DNA of 64,000 nucleotides from Bacteroidales bacterium UBA5548 (GTDB lineage: Bacteria; Bacteroidota; Bacteroidia; Bacteroidales; UBA932). Shown here one piece after another: positions 50,483 through 59,973 of the stretch (position 1 is the stretch's first letter; the number at the start of each line of letters is the position of its first letter). The DNA is taken from assembly GCA_002425935.1 (NCBI GenBank), contig DINE01000006.1, positions 285-64,284 of the forward strand. The letters run 5' to 3'. The translations under genes and the position numbers were made by a program. Below the pieces are notes generated by a model that was not told the DNA's origin, ran no database searches, and saw only the letters and a program-made list of their open reading frames with translations.

Positions 50483-51541
50483 ATGGACAAAAATTCGATA
50501 GAGCAGGTTCTTAGGGGGGTGATTCACCCGGTAAAGGAGAGGGATATTGTCTCTCTTGAAATGGTAGAAGACATTAAGGTTGAAGAGGGCAAGGTTAGGT
50601 TTAAGCTTGTTTTCCCATCGCCGGACGCACTTTCCGGGTCAATCAAGAAGAGTTGTGAACAGGCTATTAAAGATGCGTTCCCGAATGAAGATTTCAAGGT
50701 CTCTATAATGGAGCTTGTGAGGGAGAGAAAAATCCAGAAGAGGTCTACAGTTGAACTTGGGCAGGAGGCAATTGCTCATGTTGGGCACATTATTGCCGTG
50801 GCTTCGGGCAAAGGGGGTGTAGGAAAATCTACCGTAGCTGTGAATCTTGCTATTGCTTTGGCAAATCAGGGATTTCGGGTGGGTTTGACCGATGCCGATG
50901 TATATGGCCCTTCCGTTCCAAAGATGACTGATACTGAGGCGGAGAAACCACTGGTTGACGACTCAAGCGGAAAAGAGATAATTATTCCAATAGAAAAATA
51001 CGGGGTTAAGTGGATGTCTATAGGGTATTTTGCCAAACCCGACCAACCTCTTATCTGGCGCGGTCCTATGGCCAGCAACGCGCTTAAGCAGATGGTGCTT
51101 CAGGTAAAGTGGGGAGAGTTGGATTTTCTGCTTATTGATCTTCCTCCGGGAACCGGAGATGTTCATATTTCGGTTGTTCAGGATCTGCCGCTTTCGGGTG
51201 CCATTGTTGTAAGTACTCCTCAGGATGTGGCACTTGCCGATGTTGAGAAGGGAGTTAACATGTTTCGCTCAAAGGATATTAACAAACCGATTCTGGGAAT
51301 AGTTGAGAACATGTCCTGGTTCACCCCTGCCGAACTGCCGGATAACAAATACTACATTTTTGGTAAGGATGGCTGTAAGGCTATGGCCCAAAAGTTTGAT
51401 ATTCCTCTGCTTGGTCAGATTCCGCTTATTCAAAGCATTAGAGAGTGCGGTGATGAGGGTACTCCTATTGCTCTTAAAGATCGTGAGGATTCAAGAAGTT
51501 TTCACAAGCTCGCTTCAAAGATTATTTCACTGCTGGAGTAG
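50483..51541 (+). CDS. apbC: Mrp/ApbC-type iron-sulfur carrier ATPase
   Basis: 352 residues. An N-terminal MIP18 (DUF59) domain (about 1-90) is followed by a P-loop ATPase with the deviant Walker A G-K-G-G-V-G-K-S-T, D-A-D-V-Y-G-P-S-V-P and D-L-P-P-G-T-G-D. It is expected to carry Fe-S clusters to target proteins. The CXXC found in most Mrp proteins after E-N-M-S is absent: this protein has N-M-S-W-F-T-P-A-E-L-P. A terminator hairpin follows. Confidence 0.94.
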   Translation: MDKNSIEQVLRGVIHPVKERDIVSLEMVEDIKVEEGKVRFKLVFPSPDALSGSIKKSCEQAIKDAFPNEDFKVSIMELVRERKIQKRSTVELGQEAIAHVGHIIAVASGKGGVGKSTVAVNLAIALANQGFRVGLTDADVYGPSVPKMTDTEAEKPLVDDSSGKEIIIPIEKYGVKWMSIGYFAKPDQPLIWRGPMASNALKQMVLQVKWGELDFLLIDLPPGTGDVHISVVQDLPLSGAIVVSTPQDVALADVEKGVNMFRSKDINKPILGIVENMSWFTPAELPDNKYYIFGKDGCKAMAQKFDIPLLGQIPLIQSIRECGDEGTPIALKDREDSRSFHKLASKIISLLE

Positions 51542-51589
51542 TGATAAGTACCTGAGCAGAGCTTAAAAAAATTTGACTTATTTCGTAAA

Positions 51590-51632
51590 AAAAGCCGCGG
51601 GTTGTGTAAAAATTTCCTGCGGCTCATTTTTT
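51590..51632 (+). terminator. Terminator after apbC
   Basis: Stem AGCCGCGGG / TCCTGCGGCT (51593-51624, one wobble), followed by CATTTTTT, about 50 bases after the apbC stop. Confidence 0.75.
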
Positions 51633-51755
51633 AAGAGTGCTTAATAATTATTTGTCCGAACAACTATCTGCTGTTCAAACATATCAAAAGCAGCAACATT
51701 GTAAAATCATGGGAAAACAGTGTAATTTTGAACAGAATCTAAGGGGATAATTTTT

Positions 51756-52811
51756 TTACTTTTCAGACAGATGGCGGTACTTCTCTAGACGCTTGCTCCA
51801 GCGCTCTCTTGCATACTGCTGCATATCGGGAGTAATGTCCCTTTCGTCCATAATCTCCAGACCCAGAATTGTCTCGATAACATCTTCGAGTGTAACTATT
51901 CCCTCGAAGCCTCCATACTCATCAACCACTAGGGCAATATGTGCCTTTTTGTCAAGCAACCTCTCCCACAAAACAGTGAGTGGCTGCAGGTTAGGAACCA
52001 CAATTATTGGCCTTTTTATGGCTTTGAGCTGTAACCCGAAGTTGTCATTTGCCATGTTTTCAATAACATCCTGCCTGTGAACAAAGCCGGTTATATCCTC
52101 CTTTCCATCAGAGGAGTAGATTGGAATCCTTGAGAAATTTCTGTAGCTTTTGTTGTTGTGAAACTCCTCGATAGTCATCTCCTCTGAGGCTGTCTCAACT
52201 ACAACTCGAGGCGTCATCACATCCTCTACCTTTACACTACGAAGCTTGATAATATTCTGAATAATCCTGTTTTCTGAACTGCCTATCAGACCCTCCTCCT
52301 CTCCAATATTGACCATTGCAGAAAACTCCTCTCTGCTTACAGATGCCCCTCCCTTTCCTCCTCGTGAAATAACCTTAGTCATTCCCTCTGAAATAATTAC
52401 CAGCGGATATGTAACCAAAACCATGAAGTTAATGACTCTTGCCGACCCCATTGCAATCGATTTCCAATAGTAGGCCCCTATGGTCTTTGGAAGGATTTCA
52501 GAGAAGACCAAAATTAAAATTGTGAGAACCGCCGATATGAGACCGAATGATACATTTTCAAAGACTACTGCCGCTTGTGCTCCTACCCCTGCAGCCCCTA
52601 TTGTGTGTGCAATTGTATTGAGGGAGAGGATAGCCGAAAGTGGTCTGTCTATATTTTGCTTTAATCTTTTGAAGAGCGCACCCGCCTTGATCCCCTGCTC
52701 CTCCTTCATGGAAATAAACGAGAGTGGAGTAGTTAGAAGTACTGCCTCCATTATTGAACATAAAAAAGAGACAGAAAGCGCAAGAAAAAGATAAAACAGC
52801 AACAGGCCCAT
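51756..52811 (-). CDS. CNNM (DUF21) and CBS-pair membrane protein
   Basis: 351 residues. The DUF21/CNNM membrane domain covers about 1-175 (four helices; V-F-S-E-I-L-P-K-T-I-G). A CBS pair covers about 200-325 (V-E-D-V-M-T-P-R and V-V-D-E-Y-G-G-F-E-G-I-V-T-L-E-D). The C-terminal CorC_HlyC domain of longer relatives is missing: the protein ends about 25 residues after the second CBS. Such proteins transport or sense divalent cations such as magnesium. Single gene on the minus strand. Confidence 0.9.
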   Translation of the reverse strand: MGLLLFYLFLALSVSFLCSIMEAVLLTTPLSFISMKEEQGIKAGALFKRLKQNIDRPLSAILSLNTIAHTIGAAGVGAQAAVVFENVSFGLISAVLTILILVFSEILPKTIGAYYWKSIAMGSARVINFMVLVTYPLVIISEGMTKVISRGGKGGASVSREEFSAMVNIGEEEGLIGSSENRIIQNIIKLRSVKVEDVMTPRVVVETASEEMTIEEFHNNKSYRNFSRIPIYSSDGKEDITGFVHRQDVIENMANDNFGLQLKAIKRPIIVVPNLQPLTVLWERLLDKKAHIALVVDEYGGFEGIVTLEDVIETILGLEIMDERDITPDMQQYARERWSKRLEKYRHLSEK

Positions 52812-52887
52812 TTGATTATATTTAATTATAAGGTAACAGTAAATATTATTCTAAGAGTTAAAGTAAGACAACGCACTACCCGTTATG

Positions 52888-53017
52888 TACACCTCTCTAT
52901 TTAAACGCTGTAATCAAATTCTAAAGTCCAACTCTGCGGTCCAACTCTACAATTCAACTCATTAATACAGTTCTGCAGTCCAACTCTGTAGTCTAACTTC
53001 GTAGTCTGACTCTGTAA
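52888..53017. repeat. Tandem array of ten 13-base units
   Basis: The 130 bases split without gaps into ten 13-base units, consensus TCCAACTCTGTAG. The best units are at 52927, 52940, 52979, 52992 and 53005. The outer units (52888, 52901) match about 9 of 13. Thirteen is not a multiple of three and no frame spans it, so it is non-coding. It fills the space between the CNNM gene start and the aspS stop. No spacers, so not CRISPR. Confidence 0.85.
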
Positions 53018-53043
53018 TCTATGCCTTAAAATCTCTTGCTAGC

Positions 53044-54807
53044 TTACTTTGACACAGTACTCTTCAAAAAGAGCTCATCCATCTGGGCAGCATCGATAAC
53101 AGAAGGGGCATCCAGCATCACATCGCGACCTGCATTATTCTTAGGGAAGGCGATATAGTCTCTGATTGTCTCCTGTCCCCCAAACAGAGCACAGAAACGG
53201 TCAAACCCGAATGCAATCCCGCCATGAGGTGGTGCTCCGAATTTAAATGCATTAATTATGAATCCGAATTTATATTCAGCCTCCTCCGAACCAAATCCGA
53301 GAACCTCGAACATCCTCTTTTGCACTCCGGAATCGTGTATCCTGATTGATCCTCCGCCAATCTCTGTTCCGTTAAGCACAAAGTCGTATGCATTGGCACA
53401 AACCTGCGCAATATCCTCTTTGTTACTGCTGTAGAACTTATCCATATCCTCCGGCTTTGGAGAGGTGAACGGATGGTGCATTGCGTAGAATCGCTGAGTC
53501 TCTTCGTCCCACTCCAGAAGAGGGAAGTCGTAAACCCAAAGTGGTGCGTAGTGATCGCTCTTTCTTAAGCCCAGTCTGTTGCCCATCTCAATTCTCAGGG
53601 TTCCCATTGCATCCTGTGTCCTCTTCTTATCTCCTGCAAGAATCAGAATAAGGTCTCCATTTTTGGCTCCAACTACATTGGCAATCGCAGTGAGATCTTC
53701 CGGAGAGTAGAATTTGTCAACAGATGATTTAATTCCATCCTCTGCAAGCCTTATATATACAAGACCTTTTGCACCAACCTGAGGCCTTTTAACCCACTCG
53801 GTAATCTCATCTATCTGTTTTCTGGTATAGCTTGCAGCACCCTCAACACAGATTGCTCCTACATACTCTGCGCTGTCAAATACCGCAAAATCCTTACCCC
53901 CGGTCAGGTGTTTAATCTCGGCGATCTTCATCCCGAATCGGATATCCGGTTTGTCTGAACCGTAATATTTCATAGCATCGGCATAGGAGATTCTGGGGAA
54001 CTGCTCGTTCATCTCAAGGCCTAGTACATTTTTAAAGAGAGCCTTTATCGTCCCCTCAAACGTGTTTAGAACATCCTCCCTCTCTACAAAAGACATTTCG
54101 CAGTCTATCTGTGTAAATTCGGGCTGACGGTCGGCACGAAGATCCTCGTCACGGAAACAGCGTACAATCTGAAAGTATTTGTCGTACCCTGCAACCATCA
54201 AAAGCTGCTTGAAGGTTTGCGGACTCTGCGGAAGTGCGTAAAATTCACCGGGATTCATTCGTGATGGGACAACAAAATCCCTTGCACCTTCGGGTGTAGA
54301 TTTTATAAGTACAGGGGTCTCTACCTCTATGAAGCCAATTCCGTCCAGATACTTTCTGGTCTCCTGAGCCATCTTGTGGCGTAGTTCAAGTGCTTTTTTA
54401 AGCGGGCCTCTTCTAAGGTCCAGATAACGATATTTTGCCCTGATCTCCTCTCCGCCGTCTGTCTCGTCTTCGATTGTAAAAGGAGGAGTCTGAGATGCAT
54501 TAAGAAGGTTAATTTCCGAAAGTTTAATCTCAATATCTCCGGTTGGAATCTTGCTGTTTTTGCTGGTCCTCTCAGCAACTACTCCTGTTGCCTGAATAAC
54601 ATATTCCCGGCCGAGCTTCTCTGCGGTAGCGTTCAGGTCATGACTTGCGCTCTCGTCAACTACAAGCTGAGTGATTCCGTAACGGTCCCTCAGATCAATA
54701 AAGCTCATCCCTCCCATTTTACGGATTTTCTGAACCCATCCGGCTAATGTAACCTTTTGTCCGGCATTATTTAAGCGTAACTCCCCGCAAGTGTGTGTCC
54801 TGTACAT
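53044..54807 (-). CDS. aspS: Aspartyl-tRNA synthetase
   Basis: 587 residues, bacterial-type class II AspRS. The N-terminal OB fold (R-T-H-T-C-G-E-L-R), motif 2 ([18 protein letters not shown]), the GAD domain insert and motif 3 (G-I-A-F-G-F-D-R) are all present. It charges tRNA-Asp. On the same strand as the M48 gene upstream, with a promoter-like box between. Confidence 0.98.
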   Translation of the reverse strand: MYRTHTCGELRLNNAGQKVTLAGWVQKIRKMGGMSFIDLRDRYGITQLVVDESASHDLNATAEKLGREYVIQATGVVAERTSKNSKIPTGDIEIKLSEINLLNASQTPPFTIEDETDGGEEIRAKYRYLDLRRGPLKKALELRHKMAQETRKYLDGIGFIEVETPVLIKSTPEGARDFVVPSRMNPGEFYALPQSPQTFKQLLMVAGYDKYFQIVRCFRDEDLRADRQPEFTQIDCEMSFVEREDVLNTFEGTIKALFKNVLGLEMNEQFPRISYADAMKYYGSDKPDIRFGMKIAEIKHLTGGKDFAVFDSAEYVGAICVEGAASYTRKQIDEITEWVKRPQVGAKGLVYIRLAEDGIKSSVDKFYSPEDLTAIANVVGAKNGDLILILAGDKKRTQDAMGTLRIEMGNRLGLRKSDHYAPLWVYDFPLLEWDEETQRFYAMHHPFTSPKPEDMDKFYSSNKEDIAQVCANAYDFVLNGTEIGGGSIRIHDSGVQKRMFEVLGFGSEEAEYKFGFIINAFKFGAPPHGGIAFGFDRFCALFGGQETIRDYIAFPKNNAGRDVMLDAPSVIDAAQMDELFLKSTVSK

Positions 54808-54841
54808 AGTATATCTCTTAATTCTTTATTCAAATAAGCTG

Positions 54842-54849
54842 CAAATATA
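54842..54849 (-). promoter_or_regulatory. -7 element TATATTTG of aspS
   Basis: A TAnnTTTG match on the minus strand, 35 bases before the aspS ATG. Upstream element not clear. Confidence 0.45.
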
Positions 54850-54874
54850 AGAATAAAACAGAAAGGGCTCTATC

Positions 54875-55684
54875 TTAATTTTTAGGCGGAATATACTTTG
54901 CCGCTTCAGGCAAAATCCTCTTTATCTCTGCAATCCTCTTTTCGTCTGAGGGGTGTGTACTGAAGAAATCTGATTTACTGCCACCACCTGCACTCATCTT
55001 CTCCCAAAACGCGGGTGCCACGTTAATGTCATAACCGGCCATTGCCATGATTATCAGACCTAATCTGTCTGCTTCATATTCGTGCTTTCTTGAGTAGGGC
55101 AGCAGAACCCCAAGCTGTGAGCCAAGGCCGAAAGCAACCTGGAATACAAGCTGCTTCTTCTGATCTTCAGTTCCGATAAAGGCAGAAATAGCCTGCCCCG
55201 CCAGACCCATCATCACCTCCTGACTCATGCGTTCATTCCCGTGCTTTGCAAGGGCGTGGGCAATCTCGTGACCCATAACTACGGCAACAAGATCGGGAGT
55301 ATTTGTAATCTTCATTATTCCCTCATAAAAGACAATATTTCCGTTAGGAAGACAGAATGCATTCACCTGATCGCTCTCAATAACTTCGAACTTCCAGTCG
55401 AACCCTTCGGCCTCTTTCTGCCATCCGTTTTTTGCCAGATAGCTCTCTACTGCACTTGTCAGGTCTTCTCCTACTCTCTTTACCATTTGTGCATTTGCCT
55501 TATTTGCAGAGAGTTTCGACTGACTCATAATCTCAGAATAGGCCTGATTACTCAGGTTTGAGATATCACCCTGACTGTAAAGCAGAAGCTGCTTCCTCCC
55601 GGTTATCATTACCTTTCCGCATGCGGCAATAACTACAGCCATCAGGGCTATTGTTACCACCCTTATTAATTTAACCTTTCTCAT
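54875..55684 (-). CDS. M48 family metallopeptidase lipoprotein
   Basis: 269 residues with a lipobox (V-I-A-A-C-G, Cys near 22). The zinc motif is H-E-I-A-H-A-L-A-K-H, with the third ligand region H-E-Y-E-A-D-R-L-G. This is the BepA/LoiP-like M48 class that works on outer-membrane protein quality control in the periplasm. The C-terminus has S-T-H-P-S-D-E-K-R-I as usual. Single-gene spacing of 67 bases to aspS. Confidence 0.94.
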   Translation of the reverse strand: MRKVKLIRVVTIALMAVVIAACGKVMITGRKQLLLYSQGDISNLSNQAYSEIMSQSKLSANKANAQMVKRVGEDLTSAVESYLAKNGWQKEAEGFDWKFEVIESDQVNAFCLPNGNIVFYEGIMKITNTPDLVAVVMGHEIAHALAKHGNERMSQEVMMGLAGQAISAFIGTEDQKKQLVFQVAFGLGSQLGVLLPYSRKHEYEADRLGLIIMAMAGYDINVAPAFWEKMSAGGGSKSDFFSTHPSDEKRIAEIKRILPEAAKYIPPKN

Positions 55685-55744
55685 TATGTTGAATTTGAGT
55701 TTTTACGTTGTTGTGTTTTTGATTTCTAAATAATTGATTTTCTC

Positions 55745-56623
55745 TTAATAACTCCCGCCCATAGCGTAGTAAAGCTCCATTGTCCTCCTGATGTCATCTA
55801 TCTGCGATTGCGGAATATTGTGTACAGCGGAGTAGTGTCTGCCTGCAAACTTCACCTTTGCAGTATGGGAGCTGGCAAGTGCAAAGATAAGCTCCTTTTC
55901 TTTCTCCCTCAACTCAATGTCGAACCACTCCCAGATTTTCCCGTCGCTGCCAAGGTTTCGGTCTGTGTAACCCGGTACAAGTTCAAATGCGTCTCCGTTA
56001 ATTGAGAACTGAACTCTTGTGAAAAACAGCCATGTGTCTGCATAGTATTGCGCCCTGAACCTGATGGCTCCGGGGATCCCCTTTTTTACATGAAAATAGC
56101 AATATATGTGGTTGGAGTTTGTGTGATAGGGCGCTGCCTTTGGCCTGTATGATACCGGGCGTTTGGGGTCAAACTCGTCTTTATGAACAGTGAACCAAGG
56201 CATGAGCGAGTCAATTTTTGCCTGATCTATCTTTGCAAGAATTTTAAATGCTGCAAGGTTTTCGAGAATTATTTTCCTGTCAACCTGTGATGTTACCTGT
56301 GAGAAAACTCGCTCCTCTATCTCTCTCTCAAGGCGATCTCTTTCGGGGACTAACGCGGTGAATGTAATATCTTCTCCTTTGGAATTGTAAAGGTAAAACC
56401 TCTTTGGGGGCGCATTGTAATCTTCAAGTGTCTGTTGCAGAATTCCCGTTGATTTAAGGGATTTGCAGAACATTTCGTAGGCGGTGACAAAGGCGGCACT
56501 GTCGCTCTTTGCCTTGATCTCAACCGGCTGATCCTGTCCAATAGCGTATTTGTAGCTTTTATCAAACTGACAGGAGATAATAAGGAGAATTGCCGGGAGT
56601 AAAATGGTGAGGAGTTTTTTCAT
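55745..56623 (-). CDS. Lipoprotein of unknown function
   Basis: 292 residues with a lipobox (L-L-I-I-S-C-Q, Cys near 18). About residues 25-150 are charged and helical; the rest is beta-rich, with R-P-K-A-A-P-Y-H-T-N-S-N-H-I-Y-C-Y-F-H and W-L-F-F-T-R-V-Q-F-S-I-N-G-D. I do not recognise the family. It lies 87 bases after the barrel-fusion gene of the third ECF module and may belong to it. Confidence 0.7.
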   Translation of the reverse strand: MKKLLTILLPAILLIISCQFDKSYKYAIGQDQPVEIKAKSDSAAFVTAYEMFCKSLKSTGILQQTLEDYNAPPKRFYLYNSKGEDITFTALVPERDRLEREIEERVFSQVTSQVDRKIILENLAAFKILAKIDQAKIDSLMPWFTVHKDEFDPKRPVSYRPKAAPYHTNSNHIYCYFHVKKGIPGAIRFRAQYYADTWLFFTRVQFSINGDAFELVPGYTDRNLGSDGKIWEWFDIELREKEKELIFALASSHTAKVKFAGRHYSAVHNIPQSQIDDIRRTMELYYAMGGSY

Positions 56624-56710
56624 ACGGCAAAAAATTTAAGAGACTCAATACCCGAATCGGTAAATTGCTACCGCAGTATGAATCCTCTCAAATTTACAAA
56701 ATAATGCCGA

Positions 56711-57910
56711 TTATTTGAACGAAATTTTACAGGTTATTCCGCTTGTTGTAAATCTCATATCATTCGAACCCATCCCGGATACCGGAATCTTAAGAAATGG
56801 CTCGATATGAAGATTCAGTTTTGGGGAGATACTCTTTCGGTAGCCCACCATCAAATTTAACCGGCCCGCAAGGTCGAATGAGGTGAATGGCTCTGATCTT
56901 TCAGTAGTTGTAGTTCTCACCTCTACCAGTTTATAAACAGTGTTCTCCTCTCCGCTTGTCCCGTAAACGATGCTTGACTGCAACTCCTGCGTAAAAGATG
57001 TAGTAGTATAGTTTTCCCCCAAATAGGCCAGAGAAGAAAATCCTCCGGACACATAATAACTCTCCGTTTTGCTGTTTTTAAATTTCCATGTGATATTTAA
57101 CGGAATATCCAGATTCGTCATTGAATATGAGGTTTGCTGCAGAGCAGCAGCTCCGCTGCCACCTCTGGCATCGGAATCAATGTTACGGTGTTCAAGCTGT
57201 ACGCCGGTTGAGATATCTACATTTTTTGCAATTGCAATGTCCAGGTTCACTCCACCTGAAATATTCAATGCAGAACCGTCGGTTGCAGAACTCATGCCCG
57301 GTGCTACATTTAATCCAAACCTCACTTTACGCTCGCGCTGCTCTCTGTCTATTATTGCAAATGCAGCCCTTGACGATAATTTTACCTCTCTGTTCTGAGC
57401 CTCCTCGAATGTCTGCTTAACAGGCTCGTTTACTGCCACTGCTGTTACTGCCTGAGTTTGCTCTTCGGGTTTAACTACCTGTTGCTCTTTAGCCAGTTCT
57501 GTCGTCTGCACGGCATCGGTAGCTTTTTCCGGTTCTTCAGCTTTAATAGTTGTTAACACGGTTACTGTTTTTTGACTTTGCTTAACAGGGGTGCTCTCTG
57601 CCAACATCTCAGTACCCGGTGCTATAACGTCCGGCCTCTTTTCAATAAGGGTTATCTTTTCACTCTCCTGAGAGCTGTCTGCAACGTCGGCAGTAACAGG
57701 GAGCGTGACATCTGTTTTATACAGAAGTCCTCCGACAACCAGTGCCAGGATAACAACAGCTGCAACAGCGGCCGAGAGTTTTCTTAATAGTAAAACTCGC
57801 TTGCGCCTCTGTCTGAGATTAAAGTTCTCCCAGCTGCCTTCTATGTAGTTCTCCTCATAACCCTCAAGGGAGCTCTTGATTATCTTGCCGATATCCCTCT
57901 CTTCTTTCAT
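56711..57910 (-). CDS. Membrane-anchored anti-sigma-like protein with beta-barrel domain
   Basis: 399 residues. The cytoplasmic N-terminus is about 42 residues (I-G-K-I-I-K-S-S-L-E-G-Y-E, with G-S-W-E-N-F). One membrane helix (about 44-64) follows. A long low-complexity linker rich in T, V, E, K, Q (about 65-175) leads to a C-terminal outer-membrane barrel-like domain (about 185-399; F-G-L-N-V-A-P-G-M-S-S, ending I-T-C-K-I-S-F-K). The start overlaps the ECF sigma stop by 4 bases. The layout suggests an anti-sigma factor tied to an envelope-spanning sensor, but I see no proof of the barrel inserting. Confidence 0.78.
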   Translation of the reverse strand: MKEERDIGKIIKSSLEGYEENYIEGSWENFNLRQRRKRVLLLRKLSAAVAAVVILALVVGGLLYKTDVTLPVTADVADSSQESEKITLIEKRPDVIAPGTEMLAESTPVKQSQKTVTVLTTIKAEEPEKATDAVQTTELAKEQQVVKPEEQTQAVTAVAVNEPVKQTFEEAQNREVKLSSRAAFAIIDREQRERKVRFGLNVAPGMSSATDGSALNISGGVNLDIAIAKNVDISTGVQLEHRNIDSDARGGSGAAALQQTSYSMTNLDIPLNITWKFKNSKTESYYVSGGFSSLAYLGENYTTTSFTQELQSSIVYGTSGEENTVYKLVEVRTTTTERSEPFTSFDLAGRLNLMVGYRKSISPKLNLHIEPFLKIPVSGMGSNDMRFTTSGITCKISFK

Positions 57911-58470
57911 GATTTTGCGGGTTTGTTATTGTAATTAAATTCGTACAGTTCTCTCAATCTTTTTCTTGCTCTGGTTAAGTAAACACGGGATGAACTCTCC
58001 GGTATCCTGAGCCTTTTTGATATCTCTTCGTGACTATATCCTTCAATATCAAAAAGGCAGAAAATTGTTTTGTGAATGTGTGGCAGAGTGCCAATCAATG
58101 CTGCAATCTCACCTGCTGTAAGGCTGCTCTCTGCCCCCGGAGTGTTGCCCGGAATCCAATCCGATAACTCCTCATGTAACAGCTTATTCCGGTTTTTCTT
58201 CCTTATCTTGTCAATTGCCGTATTAATCACAATCTTTCTCAACCACCCTTTAAAAGATTGAGCAGAATTGAACCTGCCTATCTCTGCAAAAACCTTGATA
58301 AAGCTGTCATCCACGGTCTCAACCGCCTCATCTCTGTTGCTGCTGTACAAAAGAGCGACACTCAGGGCATAACCGAAGTACGCTTTATATAGCGCCTCCT
58401 GTGCCTTCCTCTCCTTTCGCTTACAGCCCTCAATAGCGGGTGCTTGGTTTTCGTGAATGCTATCTGCCAC
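57907..58470 (-). CDS. ECF RNA polymerase sigma factor
   Basis: 187 residues. Region 2: Q-E-A-L-Y-K-A-Y-F-G-Y-A, D-E-A-V-E-T-V-D-D-S-F-I-K-V-F, S-F-K-G-W-L-R-K-I-V-I-N-T-A-I-D. Region 4: L-P-H-I-H-K-T-I-F-C-L-F-D-I-E-G-Y-S-H-E-E-I-S, R-V-Y-L-T-R-A-R. It overlaps the anti-sigma-like barrel gene by 4 bases, so expression is coupled. Confidence 0.95.
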   Translation of the reverse strand: MADSIHENQAPAIEGCKRKERKAQEALYKAYFGYALSVALLYSSNRDEAVETVDDSFIKVFAEIGRFNSAQSFKGWLRKIVINTAIDKIRKKNRNKLLHEELSDWIPGNTPGAESSLTAGEIAALIGTLPHIHKTIFCLFDIEGYSHEEISKRLRIPESSSRVYLTRARKRLRELYEFNYNNKPAKS

Positions 58471-58509
58471 ACAAATTCTTTTAGCCGGTTATTACTATCC
58501 GGTGTAAAT

Positions 58510-59436
58510 TTAGTTTACTGCTTTTAGTTTAACAATATATTTCAATATTGAGTAAGGCAAAACCTCTTCGCTTATGATTTTATCCCGAACAAGCTCTGAT
58601 CTTACCTTTCTCGGAATAACACAAACACTCTCTTTAAATGCAATTGAAGATGGCATAACCAGAATTGCAGAGCCACCCTCTTTCATCATCTTAAGCCCCT
58701 CCTGCAACCCTGCAACAGCACTAATGTTGTTGAGCGGAAATGATACACCTTCGACAGATTTAATAAGTGCATTGTTCAGATACTTCCTCTTAAAGTCAAC
58801 TGTTACCATTCCACCCTGCTGTGGACTATATCCGGTTCCCGGAATGCTGTCAACAAAGCAGAGGCCGGACTCTGTAATTTCATATCCAGGGTAAGCAGAG
58901 TTCATATAGGTAATTATTGAATCCTTCTGCATATTGAACACAGCAGTTTCTGTCATTTTGTCAAGAACCTGAACATCAATAATAAAGTTGCTTCTTGGTG
59001 CAAAATGGTTACTCACGTAGTTTCCAAAAGCCAGATAAGATGGCATGTAAAACCTGTACTTCTCCCCCTTTTTCATCAACTTTATTCCGTAGTCCAGCCC
59101 TTCTGGAATCATTGTGTATGAGTTGAGTTTAAAGAGAGCGGGCTTACCCTCTGTGAAGTTTGACTCAATGAGGGTGCCGTCAAGGAGAGAGATTGAGTAG
59201 AGGAATTTTACAACGTCGTTTTTGTTGAGTTGCTCTCCCGCTGTATTTGATTCAAGTACTTTATAGTAAAATCCCAGATTATGACTCTGGGCCTGAATGT
59301 CGTTCTGTAAAAAGTAGGCCTGAATCTTCTCGTCATCGATCTTCATCTGCTTCTCCAGATCTGATTCCAGCTTGTTGCATGATGCAACAGAGATAATGAG
59401 TGCTAAACTTGCTAAAATTAAACTTTTCCCTTTCAT
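58510..59436 (-). CDS. FKBP-type peptidyl-prolyl isomerase lipoprotein
   Basis: 308 residues with a lipobox (I-S-V-A-S-C-N, Cys 20). Two FKBP-like domains follow: about 60-165 (N-K-N-D-V-V-K-F-L-Y, M-P-S-Y-L-A-F-G-N) and about 190-305 (G-M-V-T-V-D-F-K, G-L-Q-E-G-L-K-M-M-K-E-G). Both miss some active-site aromatics, so catalysis may be weak. It probably acts as a periplasmic foldase. It is 39 bases before the ECF sigma gene. Confidence 0.85.
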   Translation of the reverse strand: MKGKSLILASLALIISVASCNKLESDLEKQMKIDDEKIQAYFLQNDIQAQSHNLGFYYKVLESNTAGEQLNKNDVVKFLYSISLLDGTLIESNFTEGKPALFKLNSYTMIPEGLDYGIKLMKKGEKYRFYMPSYLAFGNYVSNHFAPRSNFIIDVQVLDKMTETAVFNMQKDSIITYMNSAYPGYEITESGLCFVDSIPGTGYSPQQGGMVTVDFKRKYLNNALIKSVEGVSFPLNNISAVAGLQEGLKMMKEGGSAILVMPSSIAFKESVCVIPRKVRSELVRDKIISEEVLPYSILKYIVKLKAVN

Positions 59437-59474
59437 ATTTCCTAAGCTTATTTATTATTTAATTACTGTTCGAC

Positions 59475-59906
59475 TTAATTTGTAAAATTATTTCTATTGA
59501 TTTCAATCTTTACTCTGGTTCTGCCCGGTTTGTCAGATATACCGGGATATGGGTTAACCTCCGTAATTTTCCAGCGATGGCCTCCAATATCAAACGGATT
59601 TTCGTTGAATCTGTACATATGAACCATAGTGTCAATTCTTTGCCTGTGATAGTATATTTTAAAAAAGAGGTCAACATCTCCTGCCCATATACACATTGCA
59701 TTTGCAGGACATCGGTAATCCCTTATACTGTCAATCTGGAAAGAGAGCTCCTCTGCGATATAGTATCTCCGCCCTAACCTGAAGCCATCTGAGTACTCGT
59801 CGTCAAAGTCCTTTGAGCAACTTGTAACGGAAACTGCAGCTATGGCAAGTAGAACAAGGCATCGTAATCTGTTGTGTGCAGCTAAATAATTGGATAATTT
59901 TTTCAT
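59475..59906 (-). CDS. Lipoprotein with RCP...C.W.G motif
   Basis: 143 residues with a lipobox (S-V-T-S-C-S, Cys near 30). The motif D-Y-R-C-P-A-N-A-M-C-I-W-A-G-D-V with its Cys pair is known from many Bacteroidota lipoproteins of unknown function, where the pair probably forms a disulfide. The remainder is beta-rich. It lies 38 bases before the FKBP gene. Confidence 0.72.
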   Translation of the reverse strand: MKKLSNYLAAHNRLRCLVLLAIAAVSVTSCSKDFDDEYSDGFRLGRRYYIAEELSFQIDSIRDYRCPANAMCIWAGDVDLFFKIYYHRQRIDTMVHMYRFNENPFDIGGHRWKITEVNPYPGISDKPGRTRVKIEINRNNFTN

Positions 59907-59973
59907 AAGGACAATTTGTGCTTTTCTTTAATTTTAAATAATTGTATAACAAGAAGCTAATATTCGTAGAAGC

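Noticed and set aside
52888..53017. CRISPR array
   Set aside because: The units are 13 bases, contiguous and degenerate, with no unique spacers and no cas genes nearby.
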